From Ancistrus triradiatus (taxonomy: Eukaryota; Chordata; Actinopteri; Siluriformes; Loricariidae), in NCBI GenBank assembly GCA_025084515.1, contig JAJAGP010000946.1:124001-188000 (forward strand): a stretch of 64,000 nt of DNA, read 5' to 3'. The notes under the pieces are model-generated. The model had not been told where the DNA came from and made no database searches. It saw only the letters and a program-made list of their open reading frames with translations. This document shows positions 44,770 through 56,910 of the stretch, in pieces; the first letter of the stretch is position 1, and each line of letters starts with the position of its first letter. A program made the position numbers and the translations under genes.

Positions 44770-45740
44770 TCTGTTCATGTGTCAAATAGGTTTACCTTCC
44801 TCACTGAAACACCCACTGAGCAGCCTGTTAAAAGAGCTCTGGTCATAAGAGGCTCTATCCTAAAACACGTGAAATTACAAAACCTGACACCAGTAACTTA
44901 TCTGTATTCCTGGATGGCAGACATTACAGGGAGCCTTAGAGAGCTCCATAATTATATGTTTCCTAAAATAAATGTTCATGTAGGTGCTCGTGATATACAC
45001 TCTCACCAATCACCTATCAGTGGTAACTAAGAGTAACATAATAGTGGTGTACAAATTTGCAAAGGCGATGTACAATGAGGCGGTATGCTCTGGCCCAATC
45101 CCAATGCAGTGAGGTGAGCAAACCTACAGAAGGTCATGGTCCCTGAACTGATCTATGTCTAAGTGGTGCTGAAACAAATGTTAGCTTTATAGATAAATGA
45201 GCTTAAAGTGCAAGTCTGACCTTTTAGGATGAGGCACTGTCCATCCCACTTATTATAGGTCTGCTCTTATTTATTTCTAAAAGCTGTATGACAGGCTTAG
45301 TTAATACAAAGACTTAGTTTAGCAGTCATTGTATCTATTCTAGACTCTGACTCTGACTTGTTCTCTCAGCTCCATCTACAGCCCTGACACCTCTACTCAG
45401 ATCACACTGGAGGATCCTAGCTCCACCTTCACTCCTGTTGTTCACCATTCCACCAAAACTCTTACCTGTTAGATGGCATAAGATCCTTCAGTTACTCCAT
45501 TTATACTGGACCAAATAATGCCCGGAGCCTCACTTATATTCTCTATTTTATTGTATTCATGATTATATTTAATATATTCTATATTTTATTTATTACATTC
45601 TTTATAATTTTACATTTCATTTTTTATATTTACTTTTTTATTATATTCTATATTTTAAATTATTCTATTTAACATCTAGGCTTCCCAAGAAGGCTGGGTT
45701 CCTTCAGAGACACTTTCTTGTTCAGACATTCAGACATTTC
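44770..45740 (+). mobile_element. LINE family LX copy 3, ORF1 joined to 3' UTR
   Basis: ORF1-like residues are MSNRFTFLTETPTEQPVK and RALVIRGSILKHVKL, then FPKINVHVGARDIH (44,779-45,000). These match the esterase-like ORF1 in copy 1. 'tctggcccaatcccaatgca' (45,091) and 'ttttaggatgaggcactgtc' (45,223) also match copy 1 inverted at about 3400-3540. Then come 3' UTR-type sequences and 'catctaggcttcccaagaag' (45,675), as at 29,606. The whole endonuclease and RT ORF is missing. Confidence 0.65.
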
Positions 45741-46084
45741 ATTTATATTTGTTTGATTGACTGTTTATATCACAAGACGTAGTTTTTTTTCAGGTTCATC
45801 TTAATTACACACTAGATTTTACTCTGAGAACAAATGCTCTTAAAATTTGCTTTCCATGTAGCATGCTGCAGCAGGACTGCATTTATACTGTATCTTACTG
45901 CTAAAGAACAATCATTTAGACTGAGAACATGGGAAAAATATTTACCTGGAAGCCTGAAAAAAAGTAGTTCTCCCATGTATATTATACTATGAGGAGTTAT
46001 AAAGCACTGCAGTGATGCTGATGATGATGTATTTTAGTGTCATCATTACGTATAACCAGTTTCGATTGTTGAACAATCATTCAT
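45741..46084. other. no gene seen
   Basis: Nothing recognised. Confidence 0.4.
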
Positions 46085-46277
46085 TCACTCACTCATTCAT
46101 TATCTTATCCGCTCAAAATTCTTTACAGGGTCGCATGAGAGCCTGTGTCGGTGTTATTTAAAAACGTATTCAAGAAAATGTGCATTGTTTACACTTCAGA
46201 AATAAAAAAAAATAAAAAAATTATGAACTCGGTATTGTGAATCAAATCATGAGCAGTGTATTGTTACACCCCACTAG
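46085..46277. repeat. SINE/LINE tail and hAT-like repeat fragment
   Basis: 46,085-46,150 ('attatcttatccgctcaaaa', 'ttctttacagggtcgcatga') is an inverted V-SINE/LINE-type tail. 46,160-46,277 is related to 41,572-41,715 and ends in 'gtattgttacacccc'. Confidence 0.5.
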
Positions 46278-46573
46278 GGATTGTTGGAACTACTTTATTA
46301 CGTATATGAAAGTAGTATATGGTGTTTAATGAAATCTGCATAATCAAGGTAATAACTGTATTGTAATTCAGTACAGTACTAAAAATGTTTAAAAAAAAAT
46401 CATCCTACACAAACGTCTGTAGTGAGGCTGAAGTTTCAAGACAGATGTTGCTCTTCACCCATAGCAACTTTACAGCTCATCTTGGTGTCTTTGAATGCCA
46501 GGTAAACATACATTTGATTGGTAGACTGTAACAAATGTGTCATGAGTTTATGACTGATTAAAGTTACAGCCTA

Positions 46574-48156
46574 CAGTGGTGCTTGAAACCCTTTAGAATT
46601 GTCTATATTTCTGCATAAATATGACCTAAAACATCATCAGATTTTCACACAAGTCCTAAAAGTAGATAAAGAGAACCCAGTTAAACAAATAAGACACAAA
46701 TATTATACTTGGTCATTTATTTATTGAGGAAAATGATCCAATATTACATATCAGGGAGTGGCATAAGTATGTGAACCTCTAGGATTAGCAGTTAATTTAA
46801 AGGTGAAATTAGTCAGGAGTTTTCAATTAATGGGATGACAATCAGGTGTGAGTGGGAACCCTGTTTTATTTAAAGAACAGGGATCTATCAAAGTCTGCTC
46901 TTCACAACACATTTGTGGAAGTGTACCATGGCATGAAGGAGATTTCTGAGGACCACAGAAAAGCAGTTGTTGATGCTCATCTAGCTGGAAAAGGTTACAA
47001 AACCATCTGTAAAGACTTTGGACTCCACCAATCCACAGTCAGACAGATTGTGTACAAATGGAGGAAATTCAAGACCATTGTTGCCCTCCCCAGGGAGTGG
47101 TTGACCAACAAAGATCATTCCCAAAAGCAAGGCGTGTAATAGGTGGTGAGGTCACAAAGGAACCCAGAGTAACTTCTAAGCAACCTCTCACATTGGCTAA
47201 TGTTAACGTTCATGAGTCCACAATCAGAAGAAACACTGAACTACAATTGTGTACATGGCAGGGGTTGCAAGGAGAAAGCCACTGCTCTACAAAAAGAACA
47301 TTGCTGCTCATCTGCAGTTTTTGCTAAAGATCACGTGGACAAGCCAGAAGACTATTGGAAGAATGTTTTGTTGATGGATGAGACCAAACTAGAACTTTTT
47401 GGGTTTAAAAGAAAAGCGTTATGTTTGGAGAAAGGAAAACATTGCATTCCAGCATAAGAACCTTATTCCATCTGTGAAACATAGTGGTGGTAGTACCATG
47501 GTTTGGGCCTGTTTTGCTGCATCTGGGGCAGGAAGGCCTGCCATCATTGATAGAACAATGATTTATTATATTAGAGATTACTAAAGGAAAATGTCAGGAC
47601 GTCTGTCCATGAGCTGAAAATCTCAGAGGAAGGTGGGTCATGCAGCACGACAACGACCCCTAAGCACACAAGTCGTTTTACCAAAGAATGGTTAAAGAAG
47701 AATAAAGTTAAATGTTTTGGAATGGGCAAGTCAAGTCCTGACCTTAATCCAATTGAAATGTTGTTGAAGGACCTAAAGTGAGCAGTTAATGTGAGGAAAC
47801 CCACCAACATCCCAGAATTTAAGCTGTTCTGTATGGAGCAATGGGCTAAAATTCCTCCAAGCCGGTGTGCAGGACTGATCAACAGCTACAGGAAACATTT
47901 AGTTGCAGTTATTGCTGCACAAGGGGGTGACATCAGATACTGAAAGCAAAGGTTCACATACTTTTGCCACTCACTAATATGTAATATTGGATCATTTTCC
48001 TCAATAAATAAATGACCAAGTATAATATTTTTGTCTCTTTTGTTTCACTGGGTTCTCTTTACCTACTTTTAGGACTTGTGTGAAAATCTGATGATGTTTT
48101 ATGTCATATTTAGGCAGAAATATAGAAAAGGGTTCACAAACTTTCAAGCACCACTG
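46574..48156 (+). mobile_element. full-length but dead Tc1, family A
   Basis: 1583 bp from 'cagtggtgcttgaaaccctt' to 'caaactttcaagcaccactg', with TA on both sides. This is the only family A copy here with both arms, the whole transposase region and no inserts. It serves as the reference for recognising the other family A pieces. A small deletion removed part of the 5' TIR (the 'gtttgtga' segment) and another part of the 3' TIR ('aattcta'). Confidence 0.92.
46928..47943 (+). pseudogene. Tc1 transposase pseudogene (family A)
   Basis: The expected start at 46,928 is followed after two codons by TGA (CGA in the family) and a 5-bp loss. The DNA-binding half is then readable as KGYKTICKDFGLHQSTVRQI and VYKWRKFKTIVALP, a helix-turn-helix. 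Further frames give KDHVDKPEDYWKNVLLMDET (first catalytic D in MDET), KRYVWRKENIAFQHKNLIPS, HDNDP for the second D, and SPDLNPIEML for the third catalytic residue, then ELKLFCMEQWAKIPPSRC and a TGA at 47,941. At least four frameshifts and two stops separate these. Length and order match a complete 340-residue-class Tc1 transposase. Confidence 0.88.
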
Positions 48157-48880
48157 TATTGGGCAAGTATGGGGTTCAGACATATGATACATACTGTATG
48201 ATAAATATGATAAATATATCTAAATATGATAATAGGCCATTGTTGCGGAAACGCTGTGTCCGCCATATTGGTCCAAGCAAGACTGGCCCGGAGACACATA
48301 AAAGTAAATGAGGAACTGTGGTTTTACTGGTTAAAAGTACAATAAACCTGCATTCCTCAGCTGATTTTAATGAGTCGTTTTTATAATCAGGGGTTTTTGG
48401 TCTGCGTGGTGGACAAGAAAAGTTTTGACTCCCAATCTTGATAGGAGTGTCAGCATGGTGGACAATAATTCACCGTCATAAGAAACTGTAAAAACTCATG
48501 TTTGTCAAGCATGGATTTGGATTATAAACGTCCCACTATAATTTAAGGTACAATGTTTATGTTGTGGAAATGACTTCTGTCTATGTCCCCATTATTCTAG
48601 CTTTTCATTAGCTGAGATAAGAACTCAGCTCATTCACTTTGAAATATCAAAACCCATATCTAAACAGTGTATCTTCAAGTTCTTATAATTGATCACCATT
48701 GAAAAAACATGCAACAAGATCAGCAAATAAAAATCAAATACTGAGACACTGGCAGGCGGTCTGCTTTCTGTTTTTTATGACAGTGAATGGATACAGATAA
48801 TCAAAGGCAATATCGAGTGTAGTACTGTGCAGCATATTATTATTAAAGGAACTATACATATATAATGGCAGTATACAGTA
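48157..48880. other. no gene seen
   Basis: Includes 'ccgccatattggtccaagca' (48,260), similar in wording to 'gaccaatatggcgacgacgt' at 49,455 inverted. Otherwise unrecognised. Confidence 0.4.
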
Positions 48881-49167
48881 CCCAGGAAAAAATGTACTCT
48901 GAATGTTAATAGTAAAACTGTGAATTGCTTGACAGTCTTAATGTGAATTTTCACAGTTTGACCATGAGGTTCACAGTTCTACTATGAATTTCTGATGGTA
49001 ATTTGGACACTTCATAATTCTACTGTGAAATTTCATAGTACAACTGTAAGCTTGGTTGACTATGAACTGACCATGAATTATTTCACAGTTGTGCTATGAA
49101 TTTTGGTGGTAAATTGGCCACTTCATGGTTCATGGCTATCAAATTTCACACTACATTTTTTCCTGGG
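48881..49167. mobile_element. 287-bp MITE with perfect 16-bp TIRs
   Basis: CCCAGGAAAAAATGTA at the left end and its exact inverse TACATTTTTTCCTGGG at the right end. TA occurs on both sides, as for Tc1/mariner-type insertion. The interior repeats 'cacagtt...tatgaattt' motifs several times in both orientations. No coding capacity. The family was not recognised. Confidence 0.88.
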
Positions 49168-49600
49168 TATAGTAAAGCATATTATTATTAGCCTAAAAAT
49201 ACAATAAAATGTAGTCTAGTAAATAATATAATTAACAAAATTATAGATTATCAATAGTAAATAGTGTATTTGGTGTAAATCGAAATGGTGCATTGTACTA
49301 GTAGTATAATACAGTAAATAAAGTATTGAGTACTATTTTATACAAAGATTATATTACTATTTATAGTGCATATACTATTTACTATTGTTAATCTATTATT
49401 GTTGTTTTTTTATTATATTATTATTTATTAGACAATCAGGCATCTTTTGCCTAGACCAATATGGCGACGACGTTGACGCATGATCTAGCAGCCGATGCGG
49501 CGTCTAGGTATATAATATATGGTATTCGACGGTGTCACTCCACACTTCAGCTCAGTAGGTGGCGGTATATACACCTGTTCTGCCATCCACCAGAAATATG
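49168..49600. other. no gene; very AT-rich
   Basis: The region to about 49,430 is AT-rich. From 49,455 it turns more GC-rich and CpG-bearing ('atggcgacgacgttgacgca'), with no exon recognised. Confidence 0.35.
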
Positions 49601-49654
49601 ACAGAAAGACAGACAGACAGACAGACAGAAAGAAAGAAAGACAGAAAGAAAGAA

Positions 49655-49685
<31 letters not shown>

Positions 49686-49710
49686 GAAAGAAAGAAAGAA
49701 AGAAAGAAAT
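49601..49710. repeat. (GACA)n/(GAAA)n compound microsatellite
   Basis: Runs of GACA and GAAA tetranucleotides alternate over about 110 bp. The open frames across it (RQTDRQTER-type peptides) are repeat artefacts. Confidence 0.95.
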
Positions 49711-50604
49711 CTTATCAACTGAAAAAGACAGGTTTGTTTTACTGTAAGACTAACAATGATCTTAGAGGTTTCTTTAAAATTTCCCTATTTCTGAGAATGC
49801 TGTAACACATACACAGACATAGAGAACTATTTAAAATGATCTAAATATAAATATGTTCTATTTTTCGGCCTGTGATTGATGTTGTTCTTCAAGAAAATCT
49901 AATCCCACACACTTGGAAAATGGATTCTATTTGCTTAATATTAAAGAATGATAAAAACAAAACACTGTTTGTCGTATCACCCAATTAGTTTATTTAATGG
50001 AGATTTTAAATTATTAACCAAAGCATTGGCTTATAGAGTAGAAACGGGTCATATCAGACAGACTATACAAGACAGGATTTGAACTTTTTCATAGTTCTTT
50101 GAACTCTGTCCCCTTTGTTGTGTGTCCGCACTGCAAGAATCCTGAGTGAGATACGTTTGTGTGACTGGTACAGCATTGGTACAGACATAGTGATACAATG
50201 TGTATGATTTCCTAGCTGAAAATGAAAAAAAAAAAAAAAAAACAGACAAATGGACTGACAGTAAAGTCCAGACTGTACTGAGCCTATATGCAACGGAGGA
50301 GGTAGCTTTTGAGTTGTCTAAGCGGGGGTACAGTACTCACATCCAGCTAATAATTTCAGTGCAAATGGTTTAATGATGAATATATTTCCAATTAGTGAGG
50401 CTACAGATAATGAAATACATGGGTGAAATACCTGGGTGAAATACCTTTCTAGAACTGAAGAAGCCTTTTGGATGAGAAATCAAAAACAAGAAGTGCAGTT
50501 GCCTTCACCTCAGCAATGAAGTCTAAATTTAATTTTGCGATTTCCATTTACAGTTCTTTCTCTTGGCCTTTACATACAAATGCCACCTCAAAATACATAC
50601 ACAA
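49711..50604. other. no gene seen
   Basis: An A-run at 50,226-50,242. Nothing else recognised. Confidence 0.4.
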
Positions 50605-51030
50605 ACTTGGTACCTTGCAGTACATTGGCCCCAAACATTTTCTCAGCCTCTCTAAAGTGGGTTGGGTGGTTGGTGGGCATTGCCTGACATGAACAAGGGC
50701 CCCTAGGTATCCTGCAGGGCACTGGCCCCATATGTGACCCTACCTTCCTAAAGTAGGTGCGACAGGCCAGGGGAATTGATCTGACATGACCAAGCACCCC
50801 AGGGGCCACAATGTCACCTGCAAAGCATTGACCCCAAACTTGATCCCAGCCTGCCCAAAGTGGTTTGAACAGTTGAATCAGATGTTCCTTATGTGTCCTC
50901 TGCAGGTCACTGGCCCCATACTTGGGACCCTGAGGGGCACTGTCCCCAAACTGTTTCTCACCTTGCCCAAAGAAGGTGTGGCAGTAAACTTGGTCCCATG
51001 CTGCCCAAAGTAGGTGGAGTTCCTTTCCTG
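50605..51030. repeat. degenerate tandem repeat, unit near 110-130 bp
   Basis: About four degraded units share 'cactggccccatanntg', 'ctgcccaaagtaggtg'-type and 'ctgacatgancaag' segments in the same order (starting near 50,608; 50,715; 50,825; 50,915). Open frames across it are therefore repetitive and not genes. Confidence 0.75.
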
Positions 51031-51562
51031 GCATGACACCTTAGCAACCGTCTGGAATACCATAGTAAACAACCTAACAACACCCTAGCAACAACATGGA
51101 ATACAATAGCAACCATATAGCATTGAGCTAGGACCACTTGGAATACCATAGCAACCACATGGCATTGAGCTGGGAACCACTTGGAATACCAAAGTCAGCA
51201 CCTAGCAACACCTTTACAACCGCCTGGGATACCATAGTAATCACATGTAATACCAACCACCTAGATACTCAACCATAAATACCCCCAGTTCCAGATGTTC
51301 ATTCTTTTATTTTCCCACAGTTTCAAGAGTGTTGTAGTTCCATCAGAAAACACAGACGTAGGTATGACATTGCTTAAAAATCTCATATTTACTTTATTTC
51401 AGAACAAGGATCCAGGGGCCCATGGCATGCATGGTATTGCCTTGGTCTGGCATGACAAATTTTGCAACCATTTGGCATGCCATAGCCACCACCTACCAAC
51501 ACCCAAGCAACACTCGAACTACTATAGCAACCAACTTGCAACACTCTAGCAACCACAGGGAA
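51031..51562. repeat. degenerate 'ccatagcaaccac' minisatellite
   Basis: Many copies of 'ggaataccatagcaaccac', 'cctagcaacaccc' and 'acaacctagcaac' of about 30-55 bp occur at 51,040-51,265 and again at 51,470-51,562. Between the two blocks, 51,290-51,400 is unrelated. A similar minisatellite occurs in many fish genomes. Confidence 0.8.
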
Positions 51563-51564
51563 TG

Positions 51565-52621
51565 CAGTGGTGCTTGAAAGTTTGTGAACCCTTTAGAATT
51601 TCCTATATGTCTGCATAAATATGAAAAATCCAATTTTCACACAAGACAAATTATACTCAATCATTTATTTACTGAGGAAAATGATCCAATATTACATATC
51701 CATGAGTGTATATGAGCCTTTAGGATTAGCAGTTACTTTGAAGGTGAAATTCAAATCAGGTTTTTTTCTATCAATGGGATGACAATTCAGGTCTTATTTA
51801 ACAAACAGGGATCTATGAAGTTTGATCTTCACAACTCATTTGTGGAAGTGTATTGTGGCATGAACAAAGAAGATTCTTAAAAAGAACCTTAAAAAAAAGA
51901 GTTGTTGATGATGATCAAGCTACAAAAGGTTAGAAAACCAACTATAAAGAGGTTATACCTCACCAAAAAAACTGTCAGAATGGAAATTCAAGACTACCTT
52001 TACGCAGTTGACCAACATACATCACTCTAAGGGCAAATTGTGTAATAGTCAGCAAGGTCACAAAGGTAACCATGGTAACTTGTAAGTAACTAAGTAACTT
52101 GCCATAGCTGCTGGAATAATTAATTATGAATTATACCAGTGAATTCTATGGGAAAATGTCAGGACATCTGCCTGTCAACTGAATATCAAAAAAATGTGGG
52201 TCAGGCAGCAACCGTAAACACACAAGTCATTCCACCAAAGTATGGATAAAGAAGACTCCAGTTACTGTTAAAAAGTGACCAAGTCAAAGACCTCATCTTT
52301 ATCCAACAGAAATGTTGTGGAAATAGTTCATGTGAGGAAACCCAACATCATCCCAGAGTTGAAGCTATTCTGCACAGAGGAATGGGCTAAAATTCCTCGA
52401 AGCCAATGTGCAGGACTGATCAAAAGTTATGTTAAATGTTTTGTTGCATTTATCGCTGCACATGGATGTCACACTAGATACTGAAATCAAAGGTTCACAT
52501 ACTTGTGCTACTCACAGATATGTAATATTGGATAATTTCCCCCAATAAATAGATGACCAAGTATAATATTTTTTCTCAATTTTATTGAGTTGTCTCTACA
52601 TTTAAGACTTGTTTTACCTCA
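51565..52621 (+). mobile_element. Tc1 family A, strongly eroded, 3' end lost
   Basis: The 5' arm starts 'cagtggtgcttgaaagtttg'. Transposase traces remain, for example ELKLFCTEEWAKIPRSQCAG in the C-terminal part (52,355-52,415). The region from about 52,070 to 52,200 has lost most of the middle of the gene. The 3' arm breaks off at 52,621 where a family D element begins. This is among the oldest-looking Tc1 copies here. Confidence 0.8.
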
Positions 52622-52623
52622 TA

Positions 52624-53520
52624 CAGTAGGGCAAAAAAGTATTTAGTCAGCCACTGATTGTGCAAGTTCTAATACCTAAAAAGATGAGACAGGTCTGTAA
52701 TTTTCATCATAGGTACACCAGCTATGAGAGACAAAATGAAAAAAAAAATCCAGCAAATCACATTGTAGGATTTTTTTGAGAATTTAATTGTAAATTATGG
52801 TGGAAAATAAGTATTTGGTCAATAACAAAAGTTCAACTCAATACTTTGTAACATAACCTTTGTTGGCAATGGCATTTCCTGTATGTCTTCACCACGTTTG
52901 CACACACTGTAGCTGGTATTTTGGTCCATTCCTCCATGCAGATCTCCTCTAGAGCAGTGATGTTTTGGGGCAACACGGACTTTCAACTTCCTCCACAAAT
53001 TTTCTATGGGGTTGAGGTCTGGAGACTGGCTAGGCCACTCCAGGACCTTGAAATGCTTTTCAAGGAGCCACTCCTTTGTTGCCCGAGCAGTGTGTTTTTG
53101 CGATCATTGTCATGCTGGAAGACCCAGCCACGTTCCATCTTCAATGCTCTCTGATGGCTTAAAATCTCACGATACATGGCTTCCCTTAACATTCTTCCCT
53201 TAACATGGATCAGTCGTCCTGTCCCCTTTGCAGAAAAACAGCCCCAAAGCCTGATGTTTCCACCCCCATGCTTCACAGTAGGTATAGTGTTCTTGGGATG
53301 CAACTCAGCATTCTTCTTACTCCAGTTGAGTTTTTACCAAGAAGTCCTGGACATATACTGGCTTAAGCAGGGGGACACGCCTGGCACTGCAGGATCTGAG
53401 TCCCTCTAAGTGTAGTGTGTTACTGATGGTAGCCTTTGTTACTTTGGTCCCAGCTCTCTGCAGGTCATTCATCAGGTCCCTCTGTGTAGTTCTGGGATTT
53501 TTGCTCACCGTTCTCATGAT
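52624..53520 (-). mobile_element. Tc1 family D, truncated, inserted in a family A arm
   Basis: It starts after a TA with 'cagtagggcaaaaaagtatt'. Minus-strand transposase covers most of the gene, with HPKNTIPTVKHGGGNIRLWG, WVFQHDNDRKNT and the ISNTLHLEGLRSC region. It ends abruptly at about 53,520 within the N-terminal domain; the second TIR is missing. Its TIR sits in the 3' arm of the family A copy at 51,565-52,621, so family D inserted later. Confidence 0.85.
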
Positions 53521-54289
53521 CTCCACCTCTCACATGCTCTCCACCTCTCTATGCCAGACCTCACATAAAAATACACTCACATTACACACACAGATACACA
53601 AAGAAATGATGACACCAAAACGTATTTCTATTCTATTCTATTCAGATACACCGGCTGATTTCACTTACACTGACTGACACACCATTTATACCCCAAACAG
53701 TCAAACGCCCTCTCACAGTGAATACTCCCAGCAGACATCAGCCTACATTCAAACAGCACATGGTGAATAAAGAAAAAAGAGAGACCTGATGTATACTGCT
53801 GTCAGACGAAAACATATGAGTGATAGCAGATTTGTACATGGTCATTTGGCTTTGGATGAGCTTCCTGTTTAGGCTACAATACATGAGTGCACATACAGTG
53901 TTGTTAAACTGTTACTCTGTCACAGTGTAGATATTTGAGAAAGTAAGGATCTGATGGTGCAGAGGATTTCCTGAAATTTATGAAAGCCCAGTCCGCAAGT
54001 GTTCTAGGATCGATCGGGAAGATATTATTCCTCTGATCCTCACTGTAGAACACCTGGTGGTTTACCCATCATGCACAGTAATGGCACAGCTGTCAGGCTG
54101 ACCTTTGGAAACATGAGTGACACGACCATGTCAGTCAGTGTGTATAGCACCTCAAACTCAAAACCATCAAACCGCTCTTGCAACATCAGCCATTTCAAAA
54201 CCAACAACCACAACCATATCTGTCTAATAAGGTCAAGCACAAACATTATTCCTGAATGATCTAATCTGTAGTGTTTGATTAACTCAATG
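53521..54289. other. no gene; segment related to 58,020-58,180
   Basis: 53,615-53,705 ('attctattctattcagatac', 'actgactgacacaccattta', 'taccccaaacag') resembles 58,110-58,170 ('ctctattcaaatacatttat', 'aactgacacagcatgtatac'). Otherwise unrecognised. Confidence 0.4.
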
Positions 54290-54550
54290 TTAGTTTGGAG
54301 AACATTTCTTCTGCCTCGTCATCTTTCCGCAGTTCTCTCCTCTGCTTAAGAGAACTCCTAAGCCTCCTAAAAGTCATCCTTTCTACATCTAACACCTTAG
54401 GAGCTCTTTTAGGGGTTAAGATGTTTATGAATAACTTTAACTCTTCACTAGGATTTACAATTCAGCCACAATTCTAAGATTTTTCTTTTAGGTTTGTCAC
54501 TAGGAGCTACTCTTAGCACTAAGAATCTTTATGAATATGGTCCCAGATCT
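54290..54550. repeat. Harbinger-like repeat end
   Basis: 'gagaactcctaagcctccta', 'cttaggagctcttttagggg', 'gtcactaggagctactctta' and 'aagaatctttatgaatatgg' match wording I associate with fish PIF/Harbinger-type repeats (repeated CTAAGAG/CTCTTAG motifs near the end). The assignment is weak. A short MDAVCSTPKKKRTIQT frame follows at 54,564. Confidence 0.35.
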
Positions 54551-54939
54551 TTTTTTGGAAGAAATGGACGCTGTGTGCTCCACACCAAAGAAGAAAAGGA
54601 CCATCCAGACTGTTATCAGCAATAAGTCCAAAAGCCAGTGTCTGTCATGATGGGGAGTTGTGTCAGTGTCCTTGGCAAAGGTCATTTACACTTCTGTGAT
54701 AAAGTAATGTAAAAGCCAAAATAAAAGTAAGACACACTGCATTTTTTCCATACCATCATAACTTTTTTTCTGATTTGGGGTTGTAGCACAGGCAGTTGAG
54801 ATGATGGACAATGACAGATGGGACGATATTGCAGAGACTGAGGCAGTGGAGCGTCATTCAGAGAAGAAAAAATCATCCATTACAAGAGAAGAAAGAAATC
54901 CTGATAAAAATGTTCCACAATATTTTTGTGACTTTATAG

Positions 54940-56510
54940 AGTACACAAATAGAATACCAGCTGCCAATTGGTAATGGCGTATTCTGTGTCACTCCAGCAG
55001 AGGGAAACAGACCAGTATGCTTTTTCAAAGGCCATGGGATTTGCTATCCAGTTTCCCACAGGAGAAAACACCTTGGATGAAATGAGGAGGATAAAAAAAT
55101 AACACCAACTTGCTACATCAATGCATTACTCCTCTTTGTGACAACCTATGACCAGAGATGGATACAAGATAAATGATAAAATGAAGTGGAATGGGTGATA
55201 CAAAACCAAGACGCAATTAGATTCTTGCAGCCTCTGAGATATGCTGAATCCCAGCATATTGGGAGAAGGCACTTTTTGCTATGCTTCAGCAGTTGAGTTT
55301 GCCCACTTTCTTCTGCATGTTTAGTGCTGCAGAGATGACATGGCCAGAAGTGATTCAAACCATAAAAGCAAAACAGAGTGAACAAGTATGTTTTACAGAG
55401 CTTGACACGGAAACACAATGTGGTGGTTTGAGAAGCAGTGCTGTCACAACTATGTGTATTTTTGAAAATCTGGTTGATGCATTATTCACACATCTACTGC
55501 TATCACTGGCTCAGTGGATCAGAGAGGTCACTGAGAGGAATATCGTCCTAGAGGTTTACCACATACGTGCGTTCTGACACCTAGCCAAAAGATGACTGTA
55601 TTTGAAAGCGACCAGATGAGATGATATGTGAATTTGTCAATGTAACATGTCAGTTGCCAGACCCCACAAGGACCCTGTACCTCTCAAGATTATGAGGTAC
55701 AAACCCACAGCAGAAATGATTCAAAATCCTGCAAGAATAAAAGCATGATAGATTTGGATTTCCCAAACCATGACTGCTCTGAGATCCACAGACATTGTCT
55801 GAAACAATTGTCCCAACCAGCTCAATGCAGATAGAGCTAGGAGGATTACACAAAGTACATCAATTTGCTAACTAGCTCCACTGTAATAATGGTGAAACGT
55901 CAGCAAAAGCAGTGCTGGGTAAATGGATATAACAAGCATTTTTTAAGGGTATGGAATGCCAACAGGGGCAATCAGTGCATTCTGACTCGTGAATTTCAAT
56001 TTCAATATTCATTACTCCTGCATAATGTGCAGTGTAATGTACATACCAACGCTGAACAAGAGATTAGTGACGACCTGAAAACAACTGTGTCAGCCACTGT
56101 TGTTTTCAGGTAGTCAGGGAAGGACATCTGATCATGAGGAAATTAAACAGATTATGCAGGCATATTTCAAAACAAGAGAGGTCAGGGCTCAAGAGATGGT
56201 TGCTAGTTTGTGCAGTTTGAAGCTGAAGTCATGTTCTTGCAGTGTTATGTTTACACCTACCGATGACAAGGGCTAAAATTTTGAGTCTCCAATTGAAGTG
56301 CCTGAATGACAAAATACAGGAGTAAGAAAATGTCTGGATGTCAGTCTTGGCAGAAAGTACAAAAACAGTGTGCACGGCAGTTTTCTTCCATCAGAATAGT
56401 GTATTGCATGTACAAGACCAGTGAAACTGGCTTGCTATTTCAAAATGAACTGAAAAGAAATAAATTAAATTTCCTAAATATAGCAAAAGCTCTACCAAAA
56501 CAGCTATTAA
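54940..56510 (+). mobile_element. Helitron protein remnant (Rep region)
   Basis: Fragments of the N-terminal Rep (rolling-circle initiator) part of a Helitron RepHel protein occur in order. They are LRYAESQHIGRRHF (55,225), PTFFCMFSAAEMTWPEVIQT (55,305-55,365), RGLPHTCVL (55,550-55,575, where the family usually has a PHxH metal-binding pair), VNVTCQLPDP (55,635), KQCWVNGYNKHFLRVWNANR (55,900-55,965) and EQEISDDLKTTV (56,055). Frameshifts and stops separate them. The helicase part, and the 5'-TC and hairpin-CTRR ends, were not found. Helitrons move by rolling-circle replication; this one is dead. A Rep histidine is replaced in addition to the breaks. Confidence 0.8.
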
Positions 56511-56910
56511 AGCACTAACATTTTAGTTCCCTCTAATTGAACTTCACAAGCATTGTGCAATAAATGTATTAGAGCCTAAATCAAACATATTTTATATACA
56601 GTGCAAGTGTAATTTTTCTTACTTTACCACTGGAAGAAATCACACTGCATTATATATACATATATATATGATTTAACTAATCACGATTTAACTTACTTAA
56701 CTTTCTGCAGTTTAACACTTTTTTCAACTTATAGCTTTAAGCACCACTCTCTCCCTTTATAATCTCTTTTGGTTTTACTTCTTAACCATTGTACGTTTAC
56801 TTTGTTATCTCTTGGTCCTTTAAACTCAATCTTTTGGACTTTCCTCTGTCAGGTATTTAACTCTCAGTTTTCTTGACTCTACTGCTTTCTTTCTTGTCTT
56901 TTCAAGATAA

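Noticed and set aside
49485..49747. RQTDRQTE-type repetitive peptide frames
   Set aside because: Pure GACA/GAAA microsatellite translation.
50588..51034. 148-codon minus-strand frame with repeated motifs
   Set aside because: It runs through the degenerate 110-130 bp tandem array.
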